A stretch of DNA of 40,825 bases from Candidatus Omnitrophota bacterium. Its GTDB lineage: Bacteria > Hinthialibacterota > Hinthialibacteria > Hinthialibacterales > Hinthialibacteraceae. The stretch is taken from positions 1 to 40,825 of the forward strand of contig JBFMBP010000162.1 in NCBI GenBank assembly GCA_040755155.1, given 5' to 3'. This document shows, in pieces, positions 8,720 to 17,941 of the stretch (the first letter of the stretch is position 1; each line of letters starts with the position of its first letter). The position numbers and the translations under genes were made by a program. The notes below the pieces were generated by a model. The model had not been told where the DNA came from and made no database searches. It saw nothing but the letters and a program-made list of their open reading frames with translations.

Positions 8720-10543
8720 TTAAGGAATCCGATATACCAACAGGGAGGGAGTGACGTAATCGTCGGGCTTCCGGTTTTGGAACGGAAGCAAATGGGGATA
8801 GATATCGCCAGCCCCGATTCCGTGAAGAGCGGAGGCGCTGACGACGCACAGTCCCGGCGGCAACGGTTTGGAACGATCGACGAGTGCGCAGGGTACTTTA
8901 TAGGCTAAGGGCAATTTTTCCGGGCCGAAGTAGAGAAGATGGACGTCCTGCAGATTTTCCTTTTCGATATACCGTTTCAAGAAAAGCAGATCTTGCCCCC
9001 AATCCAGGTTGGAATCGACGGCGTAATAATGGCCGTTCCGGGGACCGCCGATGAGTTGGTTGAAATAAGCAAGGTGATGGGGATGGATAGCGAATGCATC
9101 CGCCGCGCTCCAAGCGAGCAATCCTATCGCGAATAAACCAAGCAGCCAACGTTCCCGTTTCGTTGGAAGACGAGCGGCGTCCGATAACGAAAAAGCGGCA
9201 AAAGAAGCCGTGAAAGATTGCGCCGCGAAGGCGGCCGCCGCGCCCGCCATGGAAACCAAAAGAAATGGAAGGATGGGCAAGGCGTGGCGATAGCCGATGT
9301 TGGCCGTATTCATGAAGATTAGCGCGTAGGCGTAGATTGCGGGAATGACGAAGAGAGCTGACGCCATCATGGCGTCGATGCGAATGGCGCGCAGGGCGAG
9401 CAACAGCATCCCCGCTAAGAATATCAATAATAAAGGCATAGGCGTTTTGATAAGAAATAGAATTGGATAGTATGAACGCCAGCCGCTAGTAGAAATTTCG
9501 CCCATGAAATAAGCGCGGTGGCCGATGCGCAGATGGGCGCGATTGGATAGGAATCCTTCGATATGGCTGAAGAGGGGAGTATGCCGCCGCAGAAAAAGCC
9601 AGAGAGGATCGTCGGGATTGTCGCCGTCGGATTTCACGCCATGCCCGCGCAGCAGAAACGAAACCGTGTTGATCGGCGTTTGCAAATCTTTCCATAAATA
9701 ACTGAATTGCGGTTTGCGCGGTCCGGGAATCGAATCTCCGATTTCGCAGCCGTATGCCGCCCATAAAATCGAAAAGCCTATGATGGCAGTCGCCCCCGTC
9801 AGCATGGCGGAATGGAGAAGCGATTGCGGAATCGGTCTATACCCTTTCCATTTTTCCAGGAAAAGAATATTCCCTTTTTCTTGAGTAAAAAAAGAAAAGA
9901 TGAAAAAACATGCAAATAGAGCCGGAAGCAAAAGCGCGCCGGATTGCTTGGAATACCAAGCGAAGCCGAAGGCGATTCCCACATACAGCAGCCGCCGACG
10001 CGATGGCTGGCGAGTAAAGCGCCAGAAAAGATAACCCGTCGTCAGAAACATCAATGAGGGAGCTGTATCGGCGGTAGCCAAATGGCCGTGAGCCAGAAGA
10101 TTCGGTTCCAACGCCGCCAAGATTAATACAAAGAATGCAGGTAGAAATCCACACAATTCCTTCGACCAGAGAAAAATCACGAAACAGAGTATAACCGATA
10201 GAAACATGGTTCCTGTTCGGCCCGCCATGAGAATTTGATGAAAATGATCGGGATTGTCTTTCAACAATTGATCGCCGGAACCATTCCATATTCCCATTTT
10301 CCAGCAATAGGAATCGTAAGTAAGTTGGCAATCTTGAGCGAGATAGGCGGGCAGCGCGCAGATGAGGTTTTGCAAAGGCGGCGAGACGCGATTCATGCGG
10401 AAATCGCAAGTCGTCAGCGAATAGAGGCCTGAAGCGAGATGGCTCAATTCGTCCACCGTCGCCGATTCACGTCGGGCGCTATCCCAGAGAATCGCCGCAT
10501 GAAGCGCTAAAACGAGAAAAACGGCCAGGCATTTCTTTGTCAT
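8720..10543 (-). CDS. GT39/ArnT-like polyprenyl-phosphate-sugar glycosyltransferase, integral membrane
   Basis: A 607-residue multi-pass protein with about ten hydrophobic segments. The N-terminal helix is followed by ATVDELSHLASG, placing the acidic pair Asp31-Glu32 in the first periplasmic loop as in the GT-C families of ArnT and PMT enzymes. The C-terminal region carries NQLIGGPRNGHYYAVDSNLD with WGQDLL, a segment common in uncharacterised GT39 proteins. It probably moves a sugar from a polyprenyl carrier to a lipid or protein on the outer face of the inner membrane. Its ATG overlaps the stop of the MsbA-like gene by 4 nt, so the two are co-translated. Acceptor and sugar are unknown. Confidence 0.88.
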   Translation of the reverse strand: MTKKCLAVFLVLALHAAILWDSARRESATVDELSHLASGLYSLTTCDFRMNRVSPPLQNLICALPAYLAQDCQLTYDSYCWKMGIWNGSGDQLLKDNPDHFHQILMAGRTGTMFLSVILCFVIFLWSKELCGFLPAFFVLILAALEPNLLAHGHLATADTAPSLMFLTTGYLFWRFTRQPSRRRLLYVGIAFGFAWYSKQSGALLLPALFACFFIFSFFTQEKGNILFLEKWKGYRPIPQSLLHSAMLTGATAIIGFSILWAAYGCEIGDSIPGPRKPQFSYLWKDLQTPINTVSFLLRGHGVKSDGDNPDDPLWLFLRRHTPLFSHIEGFLSNRAHLRIGHRAYFMGEISTSGWRSYYPILFLIKTPMPLLLIFLAGMLLLALRAIRIDAMMASALFVIPAIYAYALIFMNTANIGYRHALPILPFLLVSMAGAAAAFAAQSFTASFAAFSLSDAARLPTKRERWLLGLFAIGLLAWSAADAFAIHPHHLAYFNQLIGGPRNGHYYAVDSNLDWGQDLLFLKRYIEKENLQDVHLLYFGPEKLPLAYKVPCALVDRSKPLPPGLCVVSASALHGIGAGDIYPHLLPFQNRKPDDYVTPSLLVYRIP

Positions 10544-12477
10544 CGGCCGATAACGGCTTCACCGGCTGGAGGCGCCGTTTCTCCTGGATTGAATTGAAGA
10601 TGGTAAAGACGCTGGTAGAGTTCGCAGCGTTGGATCAATACGCGATGGGGGCCGATATCGACGAGATCGCCGCGGTCGAGAACGACGATCCGGTCGGCGT
10701 GAAGAATGGTGGAGAGGCGATGGGCGATGATGAAAGTGGTGCGGCCTTTCATTAAGCGTTCGAGAGATTGCTTGATATGCAGTTCCGATTCGCTGTCGAG
10801 CGACGAAGTGGCTTCGTCGAAGATAAGAATCGGCGTGTCGCGCAGGAAAGCTCTGGCGATGGCGATGCGTTGGCATTGTCCGCCGGAGAGCGATTCGCCG
10901 CGTTCGCCGATGACGGCGTCGAGACCTTGGGGCAAGGCGAGAAGAAACTCGTCGGCGTAGGCGGCTTGCGCCGCTTTCATGACTTGTTCGGGAGTATAGC
11001 GCGTTTCGCCGCAAGTGAGGTTCATCCAAGCCGTATCGCCGAAAATCATGACGTCTTGGGAGACGAAGCTAATGAGCCGCCGTAACGATTCTAGTTTCAA
11101 CGAACGGAGATCGGCGCCGTCCAACCTCACGCTGCCAGCGATAGGATCGTAAAAACGGGGAATGAGATTGATGAGCGTCGTCTTGCCCGCGCCGCTGGGG
11201 CCGACGATGGCGATATGTTCGCCCTTGCGGACAGTGAAGGAGATATCCTTCAAGACTTTCGTTATGCCGTCGAAGGAGAAGGAAACTTTATCGAAGACGA
11301 TATCCCGCTCGAAGGAGGAGACCTCAACGGCGTCCGCTTTTTCCGGAAGCGAGGCGTCCGTCTCCAGCGATTGGAAAACGCGCTCCGCTGAAGCCACGCC
11401 GATTTGTATTTCCTGGATTGCGCGCTCCAGCCTTTTTACCGGCTGATAGAGAGCAACCAGCGCCATGATGTACGTAACGAAGACTCCGCCGCTGAATAAG
11501 CCGCTTCGATCAGATTTCATCATCCATCCACCTAACATCAAGATGCAACAGATGGCGAAAAGGCCGAGAAATTCGTTGATGGGAGAAGAGGCGGCGGTGG
11601 CGCGCGCCATGGACATGGTGGCGCCGAAGACGCCGCGCGTCTCCGCCTGGAATTTACCGCGCTGGCGATCGTACATGTTATAGCCCTGGATGAGGCGGAT
11701 GTAGCTGAAATGCTCTTGCAGGAAAGAACCGAGCCGGGCCATAATGTCCTGCGCTTTGCGTCCGGCGCGGCGGTTTTTGCCGGCGTAGTATCTCATCGTC
11801 AAGAAGATGAACGGGAAAATGACGGCGTAGAGAAGCGTAAGTTTCCATTGAATGGAAAGTAGAAATATCATGATGGCTAGAAGATTGAGGGGATCGAGCA
11901 TTAATCTTCCAAAGACCTGAAAAATGGTAACGCCGATGGTTCGTATATCGACCGTATAGTAGGAAATGAGAGAGCCGACGCGGTTGTTGGAAAAATAAGC
12001 GGCGTTGAAATGGGTCATGCGGTCGTAAAGATCGTGCTGAAGATCGAGGATGACGCGGTTTCCGATCCAGCGAACCATATACTCCTGTATGTACTTGAAA
12101 ACGCCGTTGAGGGCGGAGAGAAAAAGGACGCAGAAACAGATGAACGCTAATGTTCCCAGGATGTTTTCTTCCGCATAATTTTTGATGAACGAATAAATAG
12201 GAGCCAGAAGAAAACTCAGAAAATCGGTAGAATGAGTTTTAGGTATTTTGTCAAAGATTGTTTCCACTGAGGGTTTTAATAAAGCGATTAAGGCGACGTT
12301 TAATACCGAAATCATCGCGCTGCACACAACGGATAGAATCAAGCGCCCTTTATAACGCCGAACGTATTTCCAAATCTTTGAGAAAACGCTCAATTCGCTT
12401 TGAAATAATTGGATGTTCATATCGTCAAGGCTGAAGCGGCCGCCCTTCCCGCGTTGAACGAAAAACGGGCGCCGCAT
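10540..12477 (-). CDS. MsbA-like ABC exporter (fused permease and ATPase)
   Basis: A 645-residue half-transporter. Residues about 30-350 are a six-helix type-1 exporter domain; the C-terminal part is the ATPase with Walker A GPSGAGKTT, signature LSGGQCQR, Walker B ILIFDEATSSLD and switch HRLST. The arrangement fits lipid A or lipid-linked oligosaccharide flippases, but substrate cannot be told from motifs. The start at 12477 gives a basic 19-residue extension; the ATG at 12418-12420 (MNIQLFQ) is an equally plausible start, and neither has a clear ribosome site. The stop overlaps the downstream glycosyltransferase start, suggesting a joint job in envelope glycolipid assembly. Confidence 0.92.
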   Translation of the reverse strand: MRRPFFVQRGKGGRFSLDDMNIQLFQSELSVFSKIWKYVRRYKGRLILSVVCSAMISVLNVALIALLKPSVETIFDKIPKTHSTDFLSFLLAPIYSFIKNYAEENILGTLAFICFCVLFLSALNGVFKYIQEYMVRWIGNRVILDLQHDLYDRMTHFNAAYFSNNRVGSLISYYTVDIRTIGVTIFQVFGRLMLDPLNLLAIMIFLLSIQWKLTLLYAVIFPFIFLTMRYYAGKNRRAGRKAQDIMARLGSFLQEHFSYIRLIQGYNMYDRQRGKFQAETRGVFGATMSMARATAASSPINEFLGLFAICCILMLGGWMMKSDRSGLFSGGVFVTYIMALVALYQPVKRLERAIQEIQIGVASAERVFQSLETDASLPEKADAVEVSSFERDIVFDKVSFSFDGITKVLKDISFTVRKGEHIAIVGPSGAGKTTLINLIPRFYDPIAGSVRLDGADLRSLKLESLRRLISFVSQDVMIFGDTAWMNLTCGETRYTPEQVMKAAQAAYADEFLLALPQGLDAVIGERGESLSGGQCQRIAIARAFLRDTPILIFDEATSSLDSESELHIKQSLERLMKGRTTFIIAHRLSTILHADRIVVLDRGDLVDIGPHRVLIQRCELYQRLYHLQFNPGETAPPAGEAVIGR

Positions 12478-12522
12478 CGCATCGCTAATCAGCCATCCAT
12501 AAGAATCGAATAGGCGGCCAGA

Positions 12523-14055
12523 TTATAAATCGGCCTGGTGAAGGGTTTCCAGGAATTCCCGGTTGGTTTTGGTTCGTTTCATGCGTTCGATGAGCAGTTC
12601 CACCGCTTCGCTGGCGTTCATTTCGTTGAGAACCTTGCGCAGCAGCCAAACGCGTTCAAGTTCGCCGCGTTCCAGCAGCAATTCTTCCTTGCGCGTTTTG
12701 GAGCGGTTGATGTCGATGGAAGGATAGATGCGCCGTTCCGCTAGTTTGCGATCGAGATGAAGTTCGAGGTTGCCGGTGCCTTTGAATTCTTCGTAAATGA
12801 CGTCGTCCATGCGGCTGCCGGTGTCGATCAGGGCGGTGGCCATGATGGAGAGACTGCCGCCTTCCTCGATATTGCGGGCGGCGCCGTAGAATCGCTTGGG
12901 CGGAATGAGAGCGCTGGAGTCGATGCCGCCGGAAAGAATCTTACCGCTGTGAGGCGCAACTTGGTTATAGGCGCGGGCGAGGCGGGTGATGCTGTCCAAA
13001 AGAATGACGACGTCGTGGCGGTATTCCACCAAGCGCTTGGCTTTTTCGATGACCATTTCGGCGACCTGGACATGGCGGTCAGGCGGCTCGTCGAAGGTGG
13101 AGGCGATGACTTCGCCCTTGACCGTGCGTTCCATGTCGGTGACTTCTTCCGGCCGTTCGTCGATCAAAAGGACGATGAGAAAAACTTCGGGATGGTTGGT
13201 AGTAATGCTGTTGGCGATTTCCTGCAACAGCATAGTCTTGCCGGAATTGGGCGGCGCGACGATGAGGGCGCGCTGTCCTTTGCCCATCGGCGTGATCAGG
13301 TCGATGATCCGCGAGGAGATGCGTTCCGACCGCGTTTCCATGTGAATTCTCTTCGTGGGAAAGAGAGGCGTAAGGTTGTCGTAGAGAATTTTGTCGCGGG
13401 CGGCTTCGGGCGGCTCGCCGTTGATGCTGTTGACTTTTAAAAGAGCGAAATAGCGTTCGCCTTCCTTGGGAGGGCGAATCACGCCGGAGACGGTGTCGCC
13501 CTTGCGCAGTCCAAAACGGCGGATTTGCGAGGGGGAGACGTATATATCGTCAGGACCCGGCAAGTAGCAATAATCGGCGCTGCGCAGAAATCCAAAGCCT
13601 TCGGGAAGAGCTTCGAGAACGCCGCTGCCTTCCAACTGGCTGCCTTTTTCGCTTTGGATTTTGGCGGCGTGTTCCAAGATGCGATAGATCAAATCCTGCT
13701 TGCGGATGCCGCTCAAGCCCTCCAGGTTCATTTCGTGAGCCAATGTCATCAGCTCGGTAACGGTCTTCTTTTTCAAACCTTCCATCTCCAGCGTGCGGAC
13801 ATGCTCCGCCGCGGCGACGGTAGAAGAATCGGCAGGGGCGTTCGCAACGGCGGCGGGAGCGGTTTCGACGGCGGCGGATGGCGCTTCGTAGCGGCTGCGT
13901 TCTTCATAGCGGTTGCGGTCGATGGAACGCTTGTCTCCCCCCGATTTCCAACTGTTGTTATTATTGTTGTTATTATTGTTATTGGAATTTACGCCATTCT
14001 TCTCATACGATTTAATGTTATTCCGGGGACGTCTTGTAAAGGTTTTCGATTCCAT
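12523..14055 (-). CDS. rho: Transcription termination factor Rho with Asn-rich N-terminal extension
   Basis: A 510-residue hexameric RNA helicase that ends transcription. After a low-complexity head of about 85 residues come the Rho N-terminal helices ([20 protein letters not shown]), the cold-shock-like RNA-binding domain ([27 protein letters not shown]), and the RecA-like motor with Walker A APPNSGKT, Walker [17 protein letters not shown], and the Q/R loop region [15 protein letters not shown]. The head includes a run of ten asparagines and basic clusters; such extensions are disordered in other Rho proteins. It lies just after coaE on the same strand, in the order polA-coaE-rho. Confidence 0.97.
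   Translation of the reverse strand: MESKTFTRRPRNNIKSYEKNGVNSNNNNNNNNNNSWKSGGDKRSIDRNRYEERSRYEAPSAAVETAPAAVANAPADSSTVAAAEHVRTLEMEGLKKKTVTELMTLAHEMNLEGLSGIRKQDLIYRILEHAAKIQSEKGSQLEGSGVLEALPEGFGFLRSADYCYLPGPDDIYVSPSQIRRFGLRKGDTVSGVIRPPKEGERYFALLKVNSINGEPPEAARDKILYDNLTPLFPTKRIHMETRSERISSRIIDLITPMGKGQRALIVAPPNSGKTMLLQEIANSITTNHPEVFLIVLLIDERPEEVTDMERTVKGEVIASTFDEPPDRHVQVAEMVIEKAKRLVEYRHDVVILLDSITRLARAYNQVAPHSGKILSGGIDSSALIPPKRFYGAARNIEEGGSLSIMATALIDTGSRMDDVIYEEFKGTGNLELHLDRKLAERRIYPSIDINRSKTRKEELLLERGELERVWLLRKVLNEMNASEAVELLIERMKRTKTNREFLETLHQADL
13954..13983 (-). repeat. AAT/AAC trinucleotide tract encoding Asn10 in Rho
   Basis: Thirty bases of alternating AAC and AAT codons (minus strand) encode residues 25-34 of Rho, all asparagine. 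Such a tract can expand or contract in steps of one codon without loss of frame. Confidence 0.9.
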
Positions 14056-14070
14056 GATTTCTTCTTTTTC

Positions 14071-14703
14071 TTAATCCTTTCGATTATCGAATAATAGTTC
14101 TATTTGTGAGCGAAGCGCCATCAAATCCCCTTGGTTATACAAAACGGCGTCCGCTTTTTTTTCCTTTTCTTCCTGCGGGATTTGGGATTCTTCCCGCTTG
14201 TCGAATCGGCTTCCTTCGCCTCCGCGCAGCGATAGAAACCTATTTCGCCTGATTTCTTTGGGAGCAGCGACAAGAATAATCTTATCGAACCACTTTTCAA
14301 TTCCCCATTCGTAAAGCAGAGCCGCGTCCACTACCAAAGGCCCCTTTTCTTGCGAAGCGCGGAAGCGTTCGATTTCGCCGCGAATCCGTTCCAACATCGG
14401 CGGATGAACAATACAGTTCAGGCGTTGCAACTGTTCTGGAGAACCGAAAACGATCTCGCCCAACGCTGTTCTGTCAATCTCGCCGTCCGCGCCGAGTATT
14501 CCTTCCCCAAAAGTCTGAATCAGCGCCGGAAAGACAGGCGAACCGGAACGCAGCATCTCATACCCAAGGCTGTCGCCGCTGATGACGCGAGCGCCTTTTT
14601 CTTCCAATAGGCGGGCCGCCGCCGATTTTCCCGCGCCGGGATTCCCCGTCACGCCAATGACTTTTCCCGCCAGCGGCGTTCGCCGATCTTTTTTATCGCT
14701 CAA
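14071..14703 (-). CDS. coaE: Dephospho-CoA kinase
   Basis: A 210-residue P-loop kinase that adds the 3'-phosphate in the last step of coenzyme A synthesis. The N-terminus VIGVTGNPGAGKSAAARLL carries the Walker A motif and is followed by ISGDSLGYEML, with the conserved Asp of the family. The later lid segment with RNRFLSLRGG and the DAVLYNQGDL ending (usual form: adenine-contacting IxNxG) fit CoaE. It starts 12 nt after polA stops and ends 15 nt before rho starts, so all three are probably one transcript. Confidence 0.93.
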   Translation of the reverse strand: MSDKKDRRTPLAGKVIGVTGNPGAGKSAAARLLEEKGARVISGDSLGYEMLRSGSPVFPALIQTFGEGILGADGEIDRTALGEIVFGSPEQLQRLNCIVHPPMLERIRGEIERFRASQEKGPLVVDAALLYEWGIEKWFDKIILVAAPKEIRRNRFLSLRGGEGSRFDKREESQIPQEEKEKKADAVLYNQGDLMALRSQIELLFDNRKD

Positions 14704-14715
14704 TCCTGGATATCC

Positions 14716-17361
14716 TCATTTCAGGTCCGCCCAACTCGAACCGATTGAGCATTCGACGGGAATGGGAATCGAAATTTCCAAAGCGCTTTCCATCAATTCC
14801 CGGCAGAGACGGTTGACGGCTTCCGCCCGTTCTTCTTTTACTTCTAATATCAACTCATCATGCACCGTCAACAGGATGGCGGCCTCATCGGGATTCAAGG
14901 CGCGATGGACGTTCACCATCGCCGCTTTCAACAGGTCCGCCGAGGAGCCTTGAATAGGCGCGTTGATGGCCGCCCGCTTGGCGTTCTCTTGATGCATCCG
15001 GTTAGAATCGCGCAACCCCGGCGTAGAGATGCGCCGCCCCAAGACAGTAAGAACGTACGATTTTTCCTGGGCGAAAGCGATAATTTCATCCATATACCGT
15101 TGGACCGCAGGATATCGCTTAAAGTACTTTTCGATGCACGCCGCCGCTTCATTTTCCGGTATATTCAATCGTTTCGCCAAACCATAGGAAGACATGCCGT
15201 AATTGAGGCCGAAGTTGATCTCCTTGGCTTTGCGGCGCATATCCGGCGTTACTTGCTCAAGCGGCGCTCCAAAGATTTCCGCCGCCGTCCGCCTGTGGAT
15301 GTCCTCGCCTGCGGCGAACGCCGCCAATAATCCAGGATCCTTGGAGACGTGCGCCAAGATGCGCAACTCGATCTGCGAGTAATCCAATGAGAGCAAAAGG
15401 CAACCCGCTTTCGCGACGAAAGCGCGCCGTACGCGGCGTCCTACATCCGTTCGGATAGGAATATTTTGTAAATTGGGATCGCTGCTGGAAATTCTCCCTG
15501 TATTGGCCGACGTTTGATTGTACGTCGTATGGACGCGTCCGGTCGTTGGGCGAATGAGTTGTTGAAGCGCGTCGAGATACGTGGATTTGATCTTCTGCCG
15601 ATGGCGGTATTCCAGAATTTTCACGGCGATGGGAACGCCCTCATCCGCCAGCTTTTCCAGAATATCCGCCCGGGTCGATCGTTTCCGCCCCGATAGAAGT
15701 TGTAAATCATCATACAAGATTTCCGCCAGTTGCATAGGGGAATTGAGATTAAATTCACGTCCAACGGATTGAAAGATTTCCGCCGCCAATCGATCCATTT
15801 CCGCGCCCAGCTCGCAGGATTGTTCCTGCAGGATCGCGGGGTCCACCTTGATCCCGCGCCTTTCCATGGCGGCGAGGACCGTCATAAGGGGTATTTCCAC
15901 GCCGCGATAGAGGCGCGCCAGACCGAGTTCCTCGATGCGGGGCGCAAGTTTTTGGTTCAGGCGCCAGGCGGCGTCGGCGTCTTCGCAGGCGTAGGGGGAG
16001 ACTTTTTCGATGTCTACGTCCGCCATGCATCCTTGGTTTTTGCCGCTTCCGATGAGATCGGAAATGGGCGTCATCTTCATTCCCAATTGGCCGATGGCGA
16101 GATCGTCCAGTTTATGAGTTGTTCGTTCCGGCTGGACGAGATGCGAGGCGATCAAGGTATCGTCTTTGACGCCGCTCAGCTGGAAGCCTTCGTTTTCCAA
16201 GACGTGATAATCGTATTTAAGATTATGGCCGGTTTTACGGATCGAGTCGGATTCGACAATCTCTTTCAAAAGCGAGTACGCTTCTTCGCGGGGAAGATTT
16301 TCTCCTCGGCTATGGCCGATGGGTACATACCAGCCTTGCCGTTCTTCCACGCTGAAGGAAAATCCCACAAGACGGGCGCTGAGCGAATCTAGCGACGTCG
16401 TCTCCGTATCCAGCGCGCAAGCGCCCCGACGCTTGATTTGCGCGATCATTTCCTTCAGTTCGGCGAAGGAGCGGATGGTTTCGTAGCGAAGTTCTTCCGC
16501 CTTGGCGGGAGCGCCGCCAAGTTCGCTGGCGAAAGTGCGGAATTCCATTTCGAGATAGAATGCGCGCAGACCTTCCCAATCCGGCGCGCCGATTTTTACG
16601 CCGTCCGTTCCCATATCAATGGGAACATTCACATGAATGGTTACGAGCTTTTGGGAAAGCATGGCCATATCTTTATGGTTAAGCAGATTTTCCCGTTTCT
16701 TGCCTTTCAATTGATTCAGGTTTTTATAGAGATTATCCAAAGAACCGAATTGTTGAATCAAATCCTTCGCTGTTTTCTCGCCGATGCCGGGAACGCCGGG
16801 GACGTTGTCGCTGCTATCGCCGGTGAGAGCAAGATAGTCGATCATCTGTTCCGGCTTCACGCCGAAGCGTTCTTCCACTTCTTTGGCCGTATAGAGTTGG
16901 TTGCCTTGCAGCGTCTGGCGCAAGACGGAAACGCCGCCGTTCACCAGTTGCAGCAGGTCCTTATCCGACGAAACGATAACGCTCTCTTTTCCTTGTTGGG
17001 AAAATCTCGCCGCCAGAGTCCCGATAATGTCGTCGGCTTCGAAACCCGCCGCCTCAAATTGAGTGATGCCCAATAGTTCCGTCGCCTTCTTGATCCAGGG
17101 AATTTGAGCGATGAGATCGTCCGGAGGCTGCGCCCTATTGGCCTTATAGGATTCGTACATTTCCTTGCGGAAAGTTTTATCCGGCAGATCGAAAGCGACG
17201 GCCATTTCCTCTGGTTTGTATTCGTTTAGCAAGCTCCGGATAGTCAGCAAGTAGCCGTATAGGGCGTTAACCGCCTTTCCGTCCGAACGCCGAAGGTCGC
17301 GAATGCCGTGATAAGAACGGAAAAACACGGAACTGCCGTCAACCAAAAAAACCTTGCTCAT
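14716..17361 (-). CDS. polA: DNA polymerase I, three-domain form
   Basis: An 881-residue repair and Okazaki-fragment polymerase. Residues 1-280 are the 5' nuclease (FLVDGSSVFFRSYHG, FEADDIIGT, SSDKDLLQL, GDSSDNVPGVPGIG). Residues about 295-480 are the 3'-5' proofreading domain, and its metal ligands appear intact: Asp318 and Glu320 in ALDTET, Asp384 in LKYDYH, Tyr457 and Asp461. The polymerase domain holds Asp660 in LSLDYSQIELR, the O-helix RRKAKEINFGLNYG and His834-Asp835 in TVHDEL. So all three activities are expected, which is not universal outside Proteobacteria. It heads the polA-coaE-rho run. Confidence 0.97.
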   Translation of the reverse strand: MSKVFLVDGSSVFFRSYHGIRDLRRSDGKAVNALYGYLLTIRSLLNEYKPEEMAVAFDLPDKTFRKEMYESYKANRAQPPDDLIAQIPWIKKATELLGITQFEAAGFEADDIIGTLAARFSQQGKESVIVSSDKDLLQLVNGGVSVLRQTLQGNQLYTAKEVEERFGVKPEQMIDYLALTGDSSDNVPGVPGIGEKTAKDLIQQFGSLDNLYKNLNQLKGKKRENLLNHKDMAMLSQKLVTIHVNVPIDMGTDGVKIGAPDWEGLRAFYLEMEFRTFASELGGAPAKAEELRYETIRSFAELKEMIAQIKRRGACALDTETTSLDSLSARLVGFSFSVEERQGWYVPIGHSRGENLPREEAYSLLKEIVESDSIRKTGHNLKYDYHVLENEGFQLSGVKDDTLIASHLVQPERTTHKLDDLAIGQLGMKMTPISDLIGSGKNQGCMADVDIEKVSPYACEDADAAWRLNQKLAPRIEELGLARLYRGVEIPLMTVLAAMERRGIKVDPAILQEQSCELGAEMDRLAAEIFQSVGREFNLNSPMQLAEILYDDLQLLSGRKRSTRADILEKLADEGVPIAVKILEYRHRQKIKSTYLDALQQLIRPTTGRVHTTYNQTSANTGRISSSDPNLQNIPIRTDVGRRVRRAFVAKAGCLLLSLDYSQIELRILAHVSKDPGLLAAFAAGEDIHRRTAAEIFGAPLEQVTPDMRRKAKEINFGLNYGMSSYGLAKRLNIPENEAAACIEKYFKRYPAVQRYMDEIIAFAQEKSYVLTVLGRRISTPGLRDSNRMHQENAKRAAINAPIQGSSADLLKAAMVNVHRALNPDEAAILLTVHDELILEVKEERAEAVNRLCRELMESALEISIPIPVECSIGSSWADLK

Positions 17362-17941
17362 CGTTTAATCGCTCTAGGACGGAATTGAATGGGGAACGTG
17401 GAAGCCAACAAGTATAATAACGGCCGAAAAGACGATAAGCCGTAAAGAAACGATTGCCAATCCATTCGAATTATTGATAGCGCATTTCGATTTGCGCGAT
17501 TGTTTTCAATTCATATCATGCAGCGGCGTCAAATGGAAAAAAAGAATCCCAAGGAATAAGTTGGATATCCAGCCGCTCTACCGCATGGAGAATAAAAGTC
17601 CGTTCGAACTCGCCAAACGCATCTATCCCTCAAAACAAAAACATTCGTGCTTAAACTCACGCAAAGCCATGAAAGCATTGATACGGGGATTTTCCCAGAA
17701 TTAGGCGTGTCTGTCGATAATCATCATAACTGAAAGTATTTTACCGGAGATTTCCACTGAAAACAAGGGATTTTTATCTTTTTTTTCCCGGCGGACTTTG
17801 CCGGCTTTCATAAGAATAGCCACTTTATGTAAACGTCCCTACAAAACGCGACCGCCTGTTCCGGAATCTATTATATCTCCCAATCTCAAATCTTTATAAG
17901 CAGTGCAGCGCGAAATCCAGAAGCCGGGCGCAATAATGGTT
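17362..17941. other. Intergenic region upstream of polA, no gene seen
   Basis: About 580 bp between polA and the next minus-strand gene. A 76-codon open frame on the plus strand has no ribosome site and no recognisable motif, and I do not call it. The polA promoter should lie here, but I see no convincing box pair. A weak CGGC/GCCG hairpin lies near 17790-17810. Confidence 0.5.

Noticed and set aside
17474-17704. 76-codon open frame upstream of polA
   Set aside because: No ribosome site, no hydrophobic or domain pattern; probably chance.
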